Of a stretch of DNA of 38,919 nucleotides, positions 22,301 to 30,191 are shown in pieces; positions within the stretch are counted from its first letter, which is position 1; every line of letters starts with the position of its first letter. The stretch comes from a bacterium (GTDB lineage Bacteria; Desulfobacterota; Deferrisomatia; Deferrisomatales; Deferrisomataceae): assembly GCA_027021615.1 (NCBI GenBank), contig JALUTY010000053.1, positions 1 to 38,919 of the forward strand, in the 5' to 3' direction. Made by a program: the position numbers and the translations under genes. The notes under the pieces were generated by a model. That model made no database searches. It was given only the letters and a program-made list of their open reading frames with translations, and was not told where the DNA came from.

Positions 22301-23296
22301 TCAGGGGGAACGGGACGCCCACGCCTCCCGGGCCCGGGTCACCGCCTTGCGCACGGCGGCCACGCCGTCGACCCGGGCCAGGTGATCGTTCAGGAGGTCC
22401 AGGGCGGCGGGCACGTGCTCCCGGAACCCCGGCTTTTTCATGCGCCAGCCCAGCTTGCCGAACGCGCCCAGGACCTGGAGCAGCCGGAACGTGCCCACGA
22501 CCGCCCAGGCCTCCGGCTGCCAGGCGTGCCCGGCCCCCGCCTTCCGAAGACGGTGCAGGTACTCGGCCATCAAGACCTCCCGCACCTCTTTAGGATTGTT
22601 GGCATAAGGGTCCAGGATCAAAGCGGCCGCGTCGTATGCCAGCGGCCCGGGTCTCGCCCCCTGAAAGTCGATCACGGCCGGCCCGTCGGGTAGGAGGTGG
22701 ATGTTGCGGCTCTGGAAGTCCCGGTGGAGGAAGAACCGCCCCGCCTCCCGGGGCACCCGTCGGGCCAGGGCCTCCAGGTCCGTGCCGAGCCCGGCCGGGG
22801 CACGGAGGCCCAGCACCCCCTCCAGGAACTCGCGGACAAAGTAGAGCCCTTCGTCCTCCACCATGGTCCGGGCGTCGTAGGGCCGAGGCGCGAACCCGGT
22901 CTCGAGCCGGAACCCCTTCGAGCCGGCCACCTGCATCCGTACCAGCAGGTCGAGCACCGGCCGGTACAGGCCCACCCGGTCGGCCCCGGGCTCGCGCAGC
23001 GCACCGAACAGGCTGCGGTCCCCCAGGTCCTCCGCCAGGACCCATCCCCGGGCCGGATCGAGCCCGAGCACCTCCGGCACCCGCACCCCCCGCGCCCCCA
23101 GGTGCCGGGCGATCCGCACATAGGCCGCGTTCTCCTGCGGGTCGGGCCCCACCAGGAGCACCCGGCTCCCCTGCCCCGTCCGGATCCGGAAGAACCTCCG
23201 GGTCGAGCCGTCCCCGGCCAGGGGCACCACCGACTCGACCCGCCCCAGGTCGGGGAACACTCGGGCCAGCTCCCGGGGCTCCGGCCTTCGGGTCAC
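22301..23296 (-). CDS. APH-family sugar kinase, AmgK-like
   Basis: 331 residues of the aminoglycoside-phosphotransferase fold: VVPLAGDGSTRRFFRI (substrate/ATP loop), catalytic HRDFQSRN (191-198) and metal-binding DFQ (210-212). The G-x-STRxF start and HxDxxxxN loop are those of anomeric MurNAc/GlcNAc kinases (AmgK), which phosphorylate C1 of recycled wall sugars. GTG at 23296 overlaps the nagZ stop (GTGA) with GGGGGGAAG upstream. Operon with ldcA and nagZ strongly supports a wall-recycling role. No murU-like uridylyltransferase lies in the window, so the next step is not shown. Confidence 0.75.
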   Translation of the reverse strand: MTRRPEPRELARVFPDLGRVESVVPLAGDGSTRRFFRIRTGQGSRVLLVGPDPQENAAYVRIARHLGARGVRVPEVLGLDPARGWVLAEDLGDRSLFGALREPGADRVGLYRPVLDLLVRMQVAGSKGFRLETGFAPRPYDARTMVEDEGLYFVREFLEGVLGLRAPAGLGTDLEALARRVPREAGRFFLHRDFQSRNIHLLPDGPAVIDFQGARPGPLAYDAAALILDPYANNPKEVREVLMAEYLHRLRKAGAGHAWQPEAWAVVGTFRLLQVLGAFGKLGWRMKKPGFREHVPAALDLLNDHLARVDGVAAVRKAVTRAREAWASRSP

Positions 23297-24273
23297 GGCG
23301 CTTCCCCCCGCCGCACCCGGCCCACCCGGCGGCCCGCCTGCTCGGCCCGATCCGGCCCGAGGCGCCTGCCGAGGGCCTCGGTCACCGGTTCCAGGGGGAG
23401 ATCGGGTCGGAGGGTGCGGCCGTAGATCAGCAGGTCGCACCCCGCGGCCACGGCCCGGACCGCCAGCTCGGCCGGCGCCCCCAGCCCGTCCAAGGCCCCC
23501 ATCTCCATGTCATCGGAGATCACGGCGCCCGCAAACCCCATGCGCCTCCGGAGCACCTCCTCGATCCACGCCCGAGACAGGCTGGCCGGCCGCGGGTCCA
23601 CGGCAGGGAACCGCAGGTGGCCGGCCATGACCAGGGGCGCGCCGGCGGCCACCGCGGCCCGGAACGGCACCAGGTCCCGCCCCCACAGGTCGTCCCACCC
23701 GGACCGGACCGTGGGAAGCCGACGATGGCTGTCCGCCCGGGCCCGGCCGTGGCCGGGGAAGTGCTTGGCGCACGGGGCCACCCCGCCCCCCAGGCACGCG
23801 CGCACGTGGGCCCGCACGCACGCGGCCACGGCCCGGGGATCGCTGCCAAACGCCCGGTTGCCGATCACCCCGCTCTCGCCCTCGGCCGGCAGGTCGCACA
23901 CCGGGGCCAGGTTGACGTCGATGCCCAGCCCGGCCAGGGCCCGGGCCTGGGCCTCCACCCGGGAGGCCAGCTCTGCCAGGGGCCGGGCGCCCAGCTCCCG
24001 GGCCGGGGGCAGCCGGGGGACGCCGTGGCGGATCCGTTCCACCCGGCCGCCCTCCTGGTCCACCAGGACCAGGGCCGGAGAGCCGGGGTCGGCCTCGGCC
24101 AGGCCCTGGCGTACGGAGGCCACGAGGCGGGCCACGTCTGTGCCCTCGGGCACGTTGCGGGAGAACAGGATCACCCCGGCCAGGCCCCACTTCCTGGCGA
24201 ACGAGAACAGCTCCGGCGGGGGCGTGGTTCCCGGAAACCCCACCACCAGGAGCCGGCCCGGCCGCTCGATCAC
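23293..24273 (-). CDS. nagZ: Beta-N-acetylhexosaminidase, glycoside hydrolase family 3
   Basis: 326 residues. Signatures of NagZ: KHFPGHG (170-176) with the general-acid His in ADSHRRLP, and the nucleophile Asp in ISDDMEMGA (252-260). NagZ removes GlcNAc from anhydro-muropeptides in the cytoplasm; no signal peptide is present. GTG at 24273 overlaps the ldcA stop by GTGA; the ribosome site is poor, consistent with translational coupling. Between ldcA and the AmgK-like kinase. Confidence 0.92.
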   Translation of the reverse strand: MIERPGRLLVVGFPGTTPPPELFSFARKWGLAGVILFSRNVPEGTDVARLVASVRQGLAEADPGSPALVLVDQEGGRVERIRHGVPRLPPARELGARPLAELASRVEAQARALAGLGIDVNLAPVCDLPAEGESGVIGNRAFGSDPRAVAACVRAHVRACLGGGVAPCAKHFPGHGRARADSHRRLPTVRSGWDDLWGRDLVPFRAAVAAGAPLVMAGHLRFPAVDPRPASLSRAWIEEVLRRRMGFAGAVISDDMEMGALDGLGAPAELAVRAVAAGCDLLIYGRTLRPDLPLEPVTEALGRRLGPDRAEQAGRRVGRVRRGEAP

Positions 24274-25193
24274 GGCCCCACCGCCGGGTCGATCCAGGCC
24301 AGCCGGCCCTCGACCGGATCCAGGAGGGCTCGCCCGCCCAGGGGAAGGGGAAGGTTGGGCCGGCAGTGGCCGGCGGGCAGGCCCGACAGGACCGGGAACG
24401 GGGCCTGCCGGGCGAACTCCTCCAGCAGGGGCTCCAGCGCGGCCGTGCCCTCGCCCTCGGGCACGAAGGTCTCGGGGCGCCCGAACACCACCCCCAGGCA
24501 CCCCTCGAACGCGCCGGCCGCGCCGAGCTGCCACAGCAGCCGGTCGATGCGGTAGGCCGGCTCGGCCACGTCCTCCAGGAACGCGATGCACCCGTCGAAC
24601 CGGGGCGCGAACGGGGTGCCCTGGAGCGCGGCCACGAGCGCCAGGCAGCCCCCCTCCACCGGCCCGTGCCGGGGCTCCCACGGGTCCGGGTTCCACAGCC
24701 TCAACCCCCTCGCGGCCGGACGGGCCGGCTCGCCCCAGAACCCCAGGGTTCCCAACACCGCGTCGATCCCGTCCGGATCGGCCGGGTCCGGGTGGGGGCC
24801 GTGGACCGCCGGCCAGCCCCACCGGCTGCGCACGAACCACAGGAGGGCGGTGTTGTCGGAGAACCCGACGATCGGCTTGGGGCGGGCGGGCGGATCTCGG
24901 CGGGCCAGGCGGGCAAGGAGCCGGACCGTGCCGTACCCGCCCCGCAGGCACCACACGGCGGCTACCTTCGGATCGGAGAGGGCGTCCCAGAGCTCGGCCC
25001 ACCGGCGATCGTCGCCGCCGGCCAGGTAGCCGTGCCGGGCCCCGGCGTCGGGCCGCAAGCGCACCCGCAGGCCCCGGGCCTCGAGCAGCCCGCGGGCCCC
25101 CTCGATCCGCTCGGGATCCACGGGCCCGGCCGAGGCCACCAGGGCCACCGCGTCGCCGGCTCGAAGAGAGGGTGTGGGGAGGCAGCGGATCAT
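24270..25193 (-). CDS. ldcA: LD-carboxypeptidase (S66 family)
   Basis: 307 residues. Catalytic triad is visible: Ser112 in GFSDNTALL, Glu207 in AFLEDVAEPAY, His276 in GLPAGHC. Cleaves the terminal D-Ala from L,D-linked tetrapeptides released from peptidoglycan; the absence of a signal peptide fits cytoplasmic recycling. First gene of the operon. The chosen ATG (25193) has no clear Shine-Dalgarno sequence (upstream CCGGTAGAATCCCCTGC), so initiation may be weak or leaderless. The longer reading to 25316 would start inside a MITE-like element and is rejected. Confidence 0.9.
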   Translation of the reverse strand: MIRCLPTPSLRAGDAVALVASAGPVDPERIEGARGLLEARGLRVRLRPDAGARHGYLAGGDDRRWAELWDALSDPKVAAVWCLRGGYGTVRLLARLARRDPPARPKPIVGFSDNTALLWFVRSRWGWPAVHGPHPDPADPDGIDAVLGTLGFWGEPARPAARGLRLWNPDPWEPRHGPVEGGCLALVAALQGTPFAPRFDGCIAFLEDVAEPAYRIDRLLWQLGAAGAFEGCLGVVFGRPETFVPEGEGTAALEPLLEEFARQAPFPVLSGLPAGHCRPNLPLPLGGRALLDPVEGRLAWIDPAVGP

Positions 25194-25255
25194 GCAGGGG
25201 ATTCTACCGGAAAGCAACGAACCCAGCACCTGCGGGGCCGTCAGCCCGGCGCCGA

Positions 25256-25440
25256 GGGCATGGGGCCTGCCTCCGGCCGGGCGCGAAGCCGCGCATGAGA
25301 TTCGTCGCGCAGGCACAGAACGCCGGCGGTGGTTTCATCACAGCTCAACGCCGCACAGACGGTTTCGCGGTACGGACGTCGGAGGCGCTGCGCGACGAGC
25401 GAAGGGGCCGCGCCCGGCTCTCCAGCAGGCCCCACGCCCC
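25256..25440. mobile_element. MITE-like element, copy C (subfamily A/C, inverted)
   Basis: 185 bases bounded by GGGCATGGGGCCTGCC and GCAGGCCCCACGCCCC. Reverse complement matches copy A over its full length with scattered differences. It lies just upstream of ldcA and just after the ABC ATPase gene region, outside any gene. Confidence 0.75.
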
Positions 25441-25467
25441 CTAGGTCTTGGCGTCGGGGCTCAGGAG

Positions 25468-25502
25468 CTGCCCAGCCTTCCAGCTTTCCAGCCTCCCAGC
25501 CG
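25468..25502. repeat. Octamer array (CTTCCAGC/CTCCCAGC)
   Basis: Three to four reverse-complement octamers that end at the stop codon of the ABC ATPase gene (25503). Confidence 0.75.
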
Positions 25503-26237
25503 TCACAACACCTGGCTCAGGAACAGTTTCGTGCGGTCGTGCTCGGGGGCCGAGAACAGCTTGTCCGGCGGGCCCTCCTCCACGATCTTGCCCTCGTCCA
25601 TGAACAGCACGCGGTCGGCCACCTCGCGGGCGAAGCCCATCTCGTGGGTGACCACCACCATGGTCATGCCCTCGCGGGCCAGCTGCTTCATGACGTCGAG
25701 CACCTCGCCCACCATCTCCGGGTCCAGGGCGCTGGTGGGCTCGTCGAACAGCATCACCTTGGGGTCCATGGCCAGCGCCCGGGCGATGGCCACCCGCTGC
25801 TGCTGCCCGCCGGACAGGCGCGAGGGGTACTCTGACTCCTTCTCCGCGATGCCCACCTTGGCGAGGAGCTGCCGGGCCTTGGCCTCGGCCTCCTGCCGCG
25901 AGCGCTTCCGGACCACCTCCTGGGCCAGGCAGATGTTGTCGAGCACCGTCTTGTGGGGGAACAGGTTGAACTGCTGGAACACCATGCCCACCTCGCGCCG
26001 GACCAGGTTGATGTCGGTCTTCTTGTCCGCGAGGTCCATGCCGTCGATGACCACGTGGCCTTCGTCGAAGGTCTCCAGGCCGTTCAGGCACCGCAGAAAG
26101 GTGGACTTGCCCGAGCCCGACGGCCCGATCACCACCACCACCTCGCCCCGGGCGACGTGGGTGCTCACCCCGTCCACGGCCCGGACCACGTGGCCCCGGG
26201 CGTGGAAGATCTTGACGAGATCCCGAACCTCAATCAC
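25503..26237 (-). CDS. Polar amino-acid ABC transporter, ATP-binding protein
   Basis: 244 residues, GlnQ/HisP type. Walker [11 protein letters not shown]-loop [10 protein letters not shown], signature LSGGQQQR, Walker [13 protein letters not shown] and switch His in VVTHEMGF are intact. GTG at 26237 overlaps the permease gene by eight bases, with GGAGG 10 bases upstream. Third gene of SBP-permease-ATPase. Couples ATP hydrolysis to import of a polar amino acid; the exact substrate cannot be told. Confidence 0.96.
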   Translation of the reverse strand: MIEVRDLVKIFHARGHVVRAVDGVSTHVARGEVVVVIGPSGSGKSTFLRCLNGLETFDEGHVVIDGMDLADKKTDINLVRREVGMVFQQFNLFPHKTVLDNICLAQEVVRKRSRQEAEAKARQLLAKVGIAEKESEYPSRLSGGQQQRVAIARALAMDPKVMLFDEPTSALDPEMVGEVLDVMKQLAREGMTMVVVTHEMGFAREVADRVLFMDEGKIVEEGPPDKLFSAPEHDRTKLFLSQVL

Positions 26238-27189
26238 TGACCGCGAGCCTCCGTTCCATCCACAGGATCACCTGGCTCAGGAGCGAGGTGATCAGCAGGT
26301 ACAGGGCCGCCACCGTGAACCAGATCTCGAAGGTGGCGAACGTGGAGGTGATCACCTCACGGCCGCTCTTGGTGAGATCGGTGATGGCGATGACCGACAC
26401 CAGGGACGAGTCCTTGATCAGGCTGATGAACTGCCCCGCCAGCGGCGGCAGGATCCGCTTGAACGCCTGCGGCAGGATGATGTAGCGCATGGCCTGGGGC
26501 AGGGTCATGCCCAGCGACCGGGCCGCCTCCATCTGGCCCCGGGGGATCGACTGGATCCCGGCCCGCACGATCTCGGCGGTGTAGGCGCCGGCAAAGATCG
26601 CAAGGGCCAGGATTCCCGCGACGATCCGGTCCAGGTTCAGCACGGTTCCGATGAAGAAGTAGAAGATGAAGATCTGCACCAGCAGGGGGGTTCCCCGGAT
26701 CAGCTCCACGTAGAGGATCGCCAGCCCCCTGAGGGTGGGGTTTTTGGAGACCCGGGCGAGCCCGGCCACCAGGCCCAGCACGAGCCCGAGCACCCCCGAG
26801 AAGAACGAGATCCAAAGGGTGGTCCACAGCCCCTTCGTCAGCGGGCCCACCCGCCACCGGAACCGGGCTCCCACCGGGTCGCCCTCGAACAGGTCCTCCC
26901 CCTCCGAGACCTGCACCGTGCCGACGTCCACCCGGATCTCGGTACGCTCTCCCGTGTCGCTCTCGAACACCACCACGGCGTCGTCGCCGTCGGTGCGGAC
27001 CTCCACGACCCGGCCGTCGGCCGGGGCGTGCTCCACCAGCTCGGCCCGGTACACGAAGTACTGGGGCACCCGGTTCCAACGCCAGGTGTAGTCCACCCGC
27101 TTCGTGGCCCACCAGATACCGCCGGCCACGGTCAGGAGGATCAGCCCCAGCAGGAGGGTCCAGGGCCACGTGGGGGTCTTTTGCTTCAC
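26230..27189 (-). CDS. Polar amino-acid ABC transporter permease with extra periplasmic domain
   Basis: 319 residues, about 100 more than usual for HisM/GlnP-type permeases. After the first helix (11-28) comes a soluble, beta-rich segment of about 85 residues (30-115) with [20 protein letters not shown] and [12 protein letters not shown], then the standard permease helices with EAA loop [20 protein letters not shown]. The inserted domain would face the periplasm. GTG at 27189 with AAGGTGAG. Separated from the binding-protein gene by a 186-base gap with a hairpin and octamer repeats. Confidence 0.93.
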   Translation of the reverse strand: MKQKTPTWPWTLLLGLILLTVAGGIWWATKRVDYTWRWNRVPQYFVYRAELVEHAPADGRVVEVRTDGDDAVVVFESDTGERTEIRVDVGTVQVSEGEDLFEGDPVGARFRWRVGPLTKGLWTTLWISFFSGVLGLVLGLVAGLARVSKNPTLRGLAILYVELIRGTPLLVQIFIFYFFIGTVLNLDRIVAGILALAIFAGAYTAEIVRAGIQSIPRGQMEAARSLGMTLPQAMRYIILPQAFKRILPPLAGQFISLIKDSSLVSVIAITDLTKSGREVITSTFATFEIWFTVAALYLLITSLLSQVILWMERRLAVSD

Positions 27190-27224
27190 CGTTTCTCACC
27201 TTGCGGGAACATTGGGCCTTCGGG

Positions 27225-27330
27225 CCCTAGGAAGCTGGAAGGCTGAAAAGCTGGAAGGCTAAAAGCCTCTCCCCCGCGTTGTGGTGCAGTTTCCGGCTTC
27301 CCAGCCTCCCAGCGTTCTAGCCTTCCAGCG
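27225..27330. repeat. Two octamer arrays in inverted orientation
   Basis: AAGCTGGA/AGGCTGAA units at 27230-27265 and their reverse complements (TTCCCAGC, CTCCCAGC, TTCTAGCC) at 27297-27330. Opposed arrays could pair in the transcript between the binding-protein and permease genes. Confidence 0.75.
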
Positions 27331-27343
27331 GGCCGAAGGTCCG

Positions 27344-27367
27344 AGGGCCCCGGCACGCCGGGGCCCT
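27344..27367 (-). terminator. GC-rich hairpin after the binding-protein gene
   Basis: Perfect stem AGGGCCCCGGC/GCCGGGGCCCT, starting nine bases after the stop of the binding-protein gene. There is no T-run, so it more likely protects the upstream mRNA or gives partial termination, a common arrangement after binding-protein genes. Confidence 0.6.
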
Positions 27368-27375
27368 TCCAACGC

Positions 27376-28179
27376 CTACTTCTGCAGCTCCCTGAGCCAG
27401 GCGTCGCTCCTGAACCACTTCCGGTAGATGCGGTCGTAGGTGCCGTCGTTCTTGATCTGGCGCAGGAAGTTGTTGAGCCAGTTGACGAAGTCGTAGTCGC
27501 CCTTGCGCACGCCCCAGGCCAGGGGCTCGTAAGTGAACGGCTTGTCCAGGAACACCAGCTTGCCCTCGCCCTTCTGGGCGTTGGCCACGGCGCAGTAGGG
27601 CGAGTCGTACACGAAGGCGTCGGCCTTGCCGTTGACCACCTCCATCACGCCCTCCTGCTCGGTCTCGAACGAGATGTACTTCGCCTTGGGGATCATCCGC
27701 TTCACGGCCTGCTCGCCCGTGGTGCCCAGCTTCGACACCACCTTGTACTCGGGGTCGTTCAGGTCCTTGTAGGACCTCACCTTGCCCGCGAGCTCCTTAC
27801 GCAGCAGGATCGTCTGCCCTACCACGATGTAGGGCTCGGCGAAGTTGATCCGCAGGTTGCGCTCCTGGGTCAAGGTCATGCCGCTCATGATAATATCGAA
27901 CTTCTTGGTGAGCAGGGCCGGGATGATGCCGTCCCAGGCCGTGCTTACCAGCTCCAGCTTCACGCCCATGGCCTTGGCCATGCGCTTGGCGATGTCCACG
28001 TCGAACCCGATGATCTGGCCCTTCTGGTTGGTCATCTCGAACGGCATGTACCCGGGTTCCAGGCCCACCCGCAGGCTGCCCCGGTCGAGGATCTCGTCTA
28101 GGGTGCCGGCCGCGGCCAGGGGAGCGGCGACCACCGCCGCGACGACCAGGACGGCAAGGGTGCGGAAGATGCGTCTCAT
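27376..28179 (-). CDS. Polar amino-acid ABC transporter substrate-binding protein
   Basis: 267 residues. Sec signal peptide (MRRIFRTLAVLVVAAVVAAP, cleavage near AAA-GT), then the SBP_bac_3 fold: LDEILDRGSLRVGLEPGYMP, GFDVDIAKRMAKAMGV, LVSTAWDGIIPALL, DIIMSGMTLTQER, and AYVYDSPY-like FVYDSPYC. Periplasmic binding protein of the same importer. ATG at 28179 has AAAAGGAGGT, ideally spaced. Preceded by a 51-residue zinc-ribbon gene at 51 bases. Confidence 0.95.
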   Translation of the reverse strand: MRRIFRTLAVLVVAAVVAAPLAAAGTLDEILDRGSLRVGLEPGYMPFEMTNQKGQIIGFDVDIAKRMAKAMGVKLELVSTAWDGIIPALLTKKFDIIMSGMTLTQERNLRINFAEPYIVVGQTILLRKELAGKVRSYKDLNDPEYKVVSKLGTTGEQAVKRMIPKAKYISFETEQEGVMEVVNGKADAFVYDSPYCAVANAQKGEGKLVFLDKPFTYEPLAWGVRKGDYDFVNWLNNFLRQIKNDGTYDRIYRKWFRSDAWLRELQK

Positions 28180-28230
28180 GGCAGACCTCCTTTTCGGAAC
28201 GAAGGGGGTGGGGAAGGCACTCCGGCGGGG

Positions 28231-28386
28231 TCAGTAGGACTTGCCTTCGTCGAGCAGCTCCTCGATCACCATCCCCGTGCCGCACTCCGGGCACTGGGGC
28301 AGGTCCTCGACCGGGAGGTAGATGATCTGGGTGAACCGGCACCGGGGGCACACGACCTGGATCGGCTCCTTTTCCCCGCGCTCCAT
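28231..28386 (-). CDS. 51-residue zinc-ribbon protein upstream of the amino-acid transporter
   Basis: Short gene with start MERGEKEPIQ and two CXXC pairs: CPRC (13-16) and CPEC (32-35), 15 residues apart, ending IEELLDEGKSY. This is a rubredoxin-like/zinc-ribbon spacing, and no known family name fits. ATG at 28386 has GAGGTG five bases upstream; it stops 51 bases before the binding-protein gene and lies just after a good promoter. Conserved-looking and well placed, so I take it as real. It may bind zinc and act as a regulator or partner. Confidence 0.78.
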   Translation of the reverse strand: MERGEKEPIQVVCPRCRFTQIIYLPVEDLPQCPECGTGMVIEELLDEGKSY

Positions 28387-28442
28387 GGCAACACCTCGGC
28401 CGTTGTGGCATGACGAAACCAGATTTGATAAAAGGGAAGCCG

Positions 28443-28471
28443 CTTATACCACAGCCCTTTGGACCCGGCAA
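28443..28471 (-). promoter_or_regulatory. Predicted sigma-70 promoter of the zinc-ribbon/amino-acid importer operon
   Basis: Reverse-strand TTGCCG (28466-28471), 17-base spacer, TATAAG (28443-28448). Start would be near 28436, with a leader of about 50 bases to the ATG at 28386. Confidence 0.6.
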
Positions 28472-28580
28472 GCCAAGCCCAGGCGATTGAAGCCCCCTGC
28501 CGCAGTCGGCGGCTGCGCGGCGAGCGCCCTTGAGCGAGTCGCCCGGGCGAGGGGCAACGGGTCACCGGGAAGGAGCCCCC

Positions 28581-29609
28581 TTGTCCCTGTCTCCCACCCG
28601 AGGCCGACGCCTGCGGGCCGAGTTCCTCCTGGCCACGGTCACCGTGTTCTGGGGCAGCACCTTCCCGGTGGTGAAGGACGCCGTGGCCCAGGTGCCCGTG
28701 CTGTGCTTCCTGTGGGTCCGGTTCGCCCTGGCCGCCCTGCTGCTGGCCGCCCTGGCCGGCCCCCGCCTGGCGGGGCTGGGGTGCAGGGGCTGGACCCGGG
28801 GGGTGGTGCTGGGCACCGTGCTGTTCCTGGCCTACCTGTTCCAGACCTTCGGCCTCGAGCGCACCAGCGCGGCCAACGCCGGGTTCCTCACCGGGCTCAA
28901 CGTGGTGTGGGTGCCGCTGCTGGCCGGCCCGCTCCTGGGCAAGCGGCCGTCGGCCGGCGCCAGGGTCGGTATGGTCTGCGCCGTGGTCGGGCTGTGGCTC
29001 CTGACCGGCAGCACCCCCTGGGGGCTGGGGCCGGGGGACCTTCTGGTGCTGGGATGCTCGGTGTTCGTGGCCTTGCACGTGCTGGGGCTCGACGCCCTGA
29101 CCGACGGCACGGACGCCCGGGCCCTGGCCTTCGTGCAGGTGGCCACCATGGCCGTGTGGGCCTGGGCCGGAAGCGCCGCGTTCGAGCCGGTGACCTGGCC
29201 CCCAGCCTGGGCCCCGGACCTCGTGACCGCGGTGGTGGTGACCGCGGTCTTTGCCACGGTGTACGCCTTCTGGGTGATGACCACGTACCAGCGCTACACC
29301 ACGCCCGCCCGGGCGGCGCTCATCTACACCCTGGAGCCGGTGTTCGCGGCGGTGTTCTCGGTGTGGCTGGCCGGGGAGCGGCTCTCGGCCACGGCGTGGG
29401 TGGGCGGGCTGCTGATCGTCGCCGGCACCCTGACGGCCGAGCTGTGGCCCCAGCCGAACGCGGAGGACGCGCAGGGTGGGGCTAGGCCCGACGGGGCGGG
29501 GGGATGGGGTAGAACTCCTCCAGGATCCGGTGATTTCGGAACCCCAGCGCCTCCCGGTGGATCACCAGCTCCCACAGCCGCTCCTTGGCGACCCGACGCT
29601 TTGCGTTGA
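28581..29609 (+). CDS. EamA-family (DMT) transporter
   Basis: 342 residues with ten hydrophobic helices in two EamA repeats (about 10-140 and 150-290): TVTVFWGSTFPVVKDAV, FLAYLFQTFGLERTSAANAG, YAFWVMTTYQRYTTPARAAL, ALIYTLEPVFAAVFS. Exports or imports small metabolites; substrate unknown. The TTG at 28581 with AAGGAG is the best start; a TTG at 28530 would add 17 doubtful residues. The last ~45 residues are Pro/Gly-rich, outside the family, and overlap the convergent gene at 29482-29892, so the frame may have lost its original stop. Confidence 0.88.
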   Translation: MSLSPTRGRRLRAEFLLATVTVFWGSTFPVVKDAVAQVPVLCFLWVRFALAALLLAALAGPRLAGLGCRGWTRGVVLGTVLFLAYLFQTFGLERTSAANAGFLTGLNVVWVPLLAGPLLGKRPSAGARVGMVCAVVGLWLLTGSTPWGLGPGDLLVLGCSVFVALHVLGLDALTDGTDARALAFVQVATMAVWAWAGSAAFEPVTWPPAWAPDLVTAVVVTAVFATVYAFWVMTTYQRYTTPARAALIYTLEPVFAAVFSVWLAGERLSATAWVGGLLIVAGTLTAELWPQPNAEDAQGGARPDGAGGWGRTPPGSGDFGTPAPPGGSPAPTAAPWRPDALR

Positions 29610-29892
29610 ACGCCTGGATCTCCTCGGCCGGCACGGGCCGGCCCTCCTGCTCCCACCGGTCGATTCGACGACCCTGCACCTCCAGCTCCAGCAGGGCCAC
29701 CAGCACCTTCTCCTCGGCCCGGCCCACGGCCGCGGCCATCTCCCGGAGGATCTCCTTCTCGAGCTCGTCCTGGGCCTGGTACACGTCAAGGCGCTGGCGC
29801 AGCCGGTCCAGGTAGGGGCTGTCGTACCCCTCGTCGGTGAGCTGATCTACCAGCCGCTTCCAGGGAACGTCGGTCTTCGGTCTACGGTCCAC
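29482..29892 (-). CDS. Conserved-looking charged helical protein of unknown function
   Basis: 136 residues, mostly helical with heptad-like charge pattern (EKEILREMAAAVGRAEEKVL, RRVAKERLWELVIHREAL), ending PIPPPRRA. No membrane segment and no family I recognise. The only acceptable start is GTG at 29892, which lies inside a 7-bp tandem repeat (GACCGTA, GACCGAA), so its first eight residues (MDRRPKTD) are repeat-encoded; there is no clear ribosome site. The 3' part overlaps the end of the EamA gene by 128 bases. Confidence 0.6.
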   Translation of the reverse strand: MDRRPKTDVPWKRLVDQLTDEGYDSPYLDRLRQRLDVYQAQDELEKEILREMAAAVGRAEEKVLVALLELEVQGRRIDRWEQEGRPVPAEEIQAFNAKRRVAKERLWELVIHREALGFRNHRILEEFYPIPPPRRA

Positions 29893-29965
29893 GGTCGTCG
29901 GTCGGGGGCCTTCGGCCCGCTGGAAGGCTGGAAGACTAAGAGGCTGGGAGGCTGGGAGGCCATGA
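29876..29965. repeat. Heptamer then octamer tandem arrays
   Basis: GGTCTAC/GGTCCAC/GGTCGTC heptamers (29876-29905) followed by GCTGGAAG/GCTGGGAG octamers (29920-29965). The first array overlaps the start codon of the gene at 29892. Confidence 0.75.
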
Positions 29966-29992
29966 GGCTGAAGCCCGTTGGTCGCGGGTCGT

Positions 29993-30150
29993 CATACCAA
30001 TTTGCGATCAAGATGAGCTCATAGAGGGGCGATTTGGGGGCCGTTGGTCCTCCGCCGGAAAAGACGGCCTCGCCGAAGCCGCTACGGCTCGGCCGTAGCG
30101 CTCCGGGCCAACGGCCCCCAAATCGCTGGCTTCGAATGCGACTTGGTATC
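29993..30150. mobile_element. Palindromic MITE-like element with ATACCAA ends
   Basis: About 157 bases. Left end ATACCAATTTGCGATCAAG and right end (reverse) ATACCAAGTCGCATTCGAAG match, and both arms continue with CGATTTGGGGGCCGTTGG, giving inverted arms of about 52 bases (29994-30045 and 30098-30149). The centre holds another perfect hairpin CGCTACGGC-TCG-GCCGTAGCG. No open reading frame. Confidence 0.75.
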
Positions 30151-30191
30151 AGTCGTGCGTCGCGGGGGCATGGCCTCGGCCGTCGCAGGGC

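Noticed and set aside
22636-25444. Long plus-strand frames over the kinase, nagZ and ldcA genes
   Set aside because: Pro/Arg/Gly-rich shadow translations; the reverse strand has three coupled genes with catalytic motifs.
28530-28580. Upstream TTG start of the EamA gene
   Set aside because: Has no ribosome site; the TTG at 28581 has AAGGAG at good distance and precedes the first helix at a normal length.
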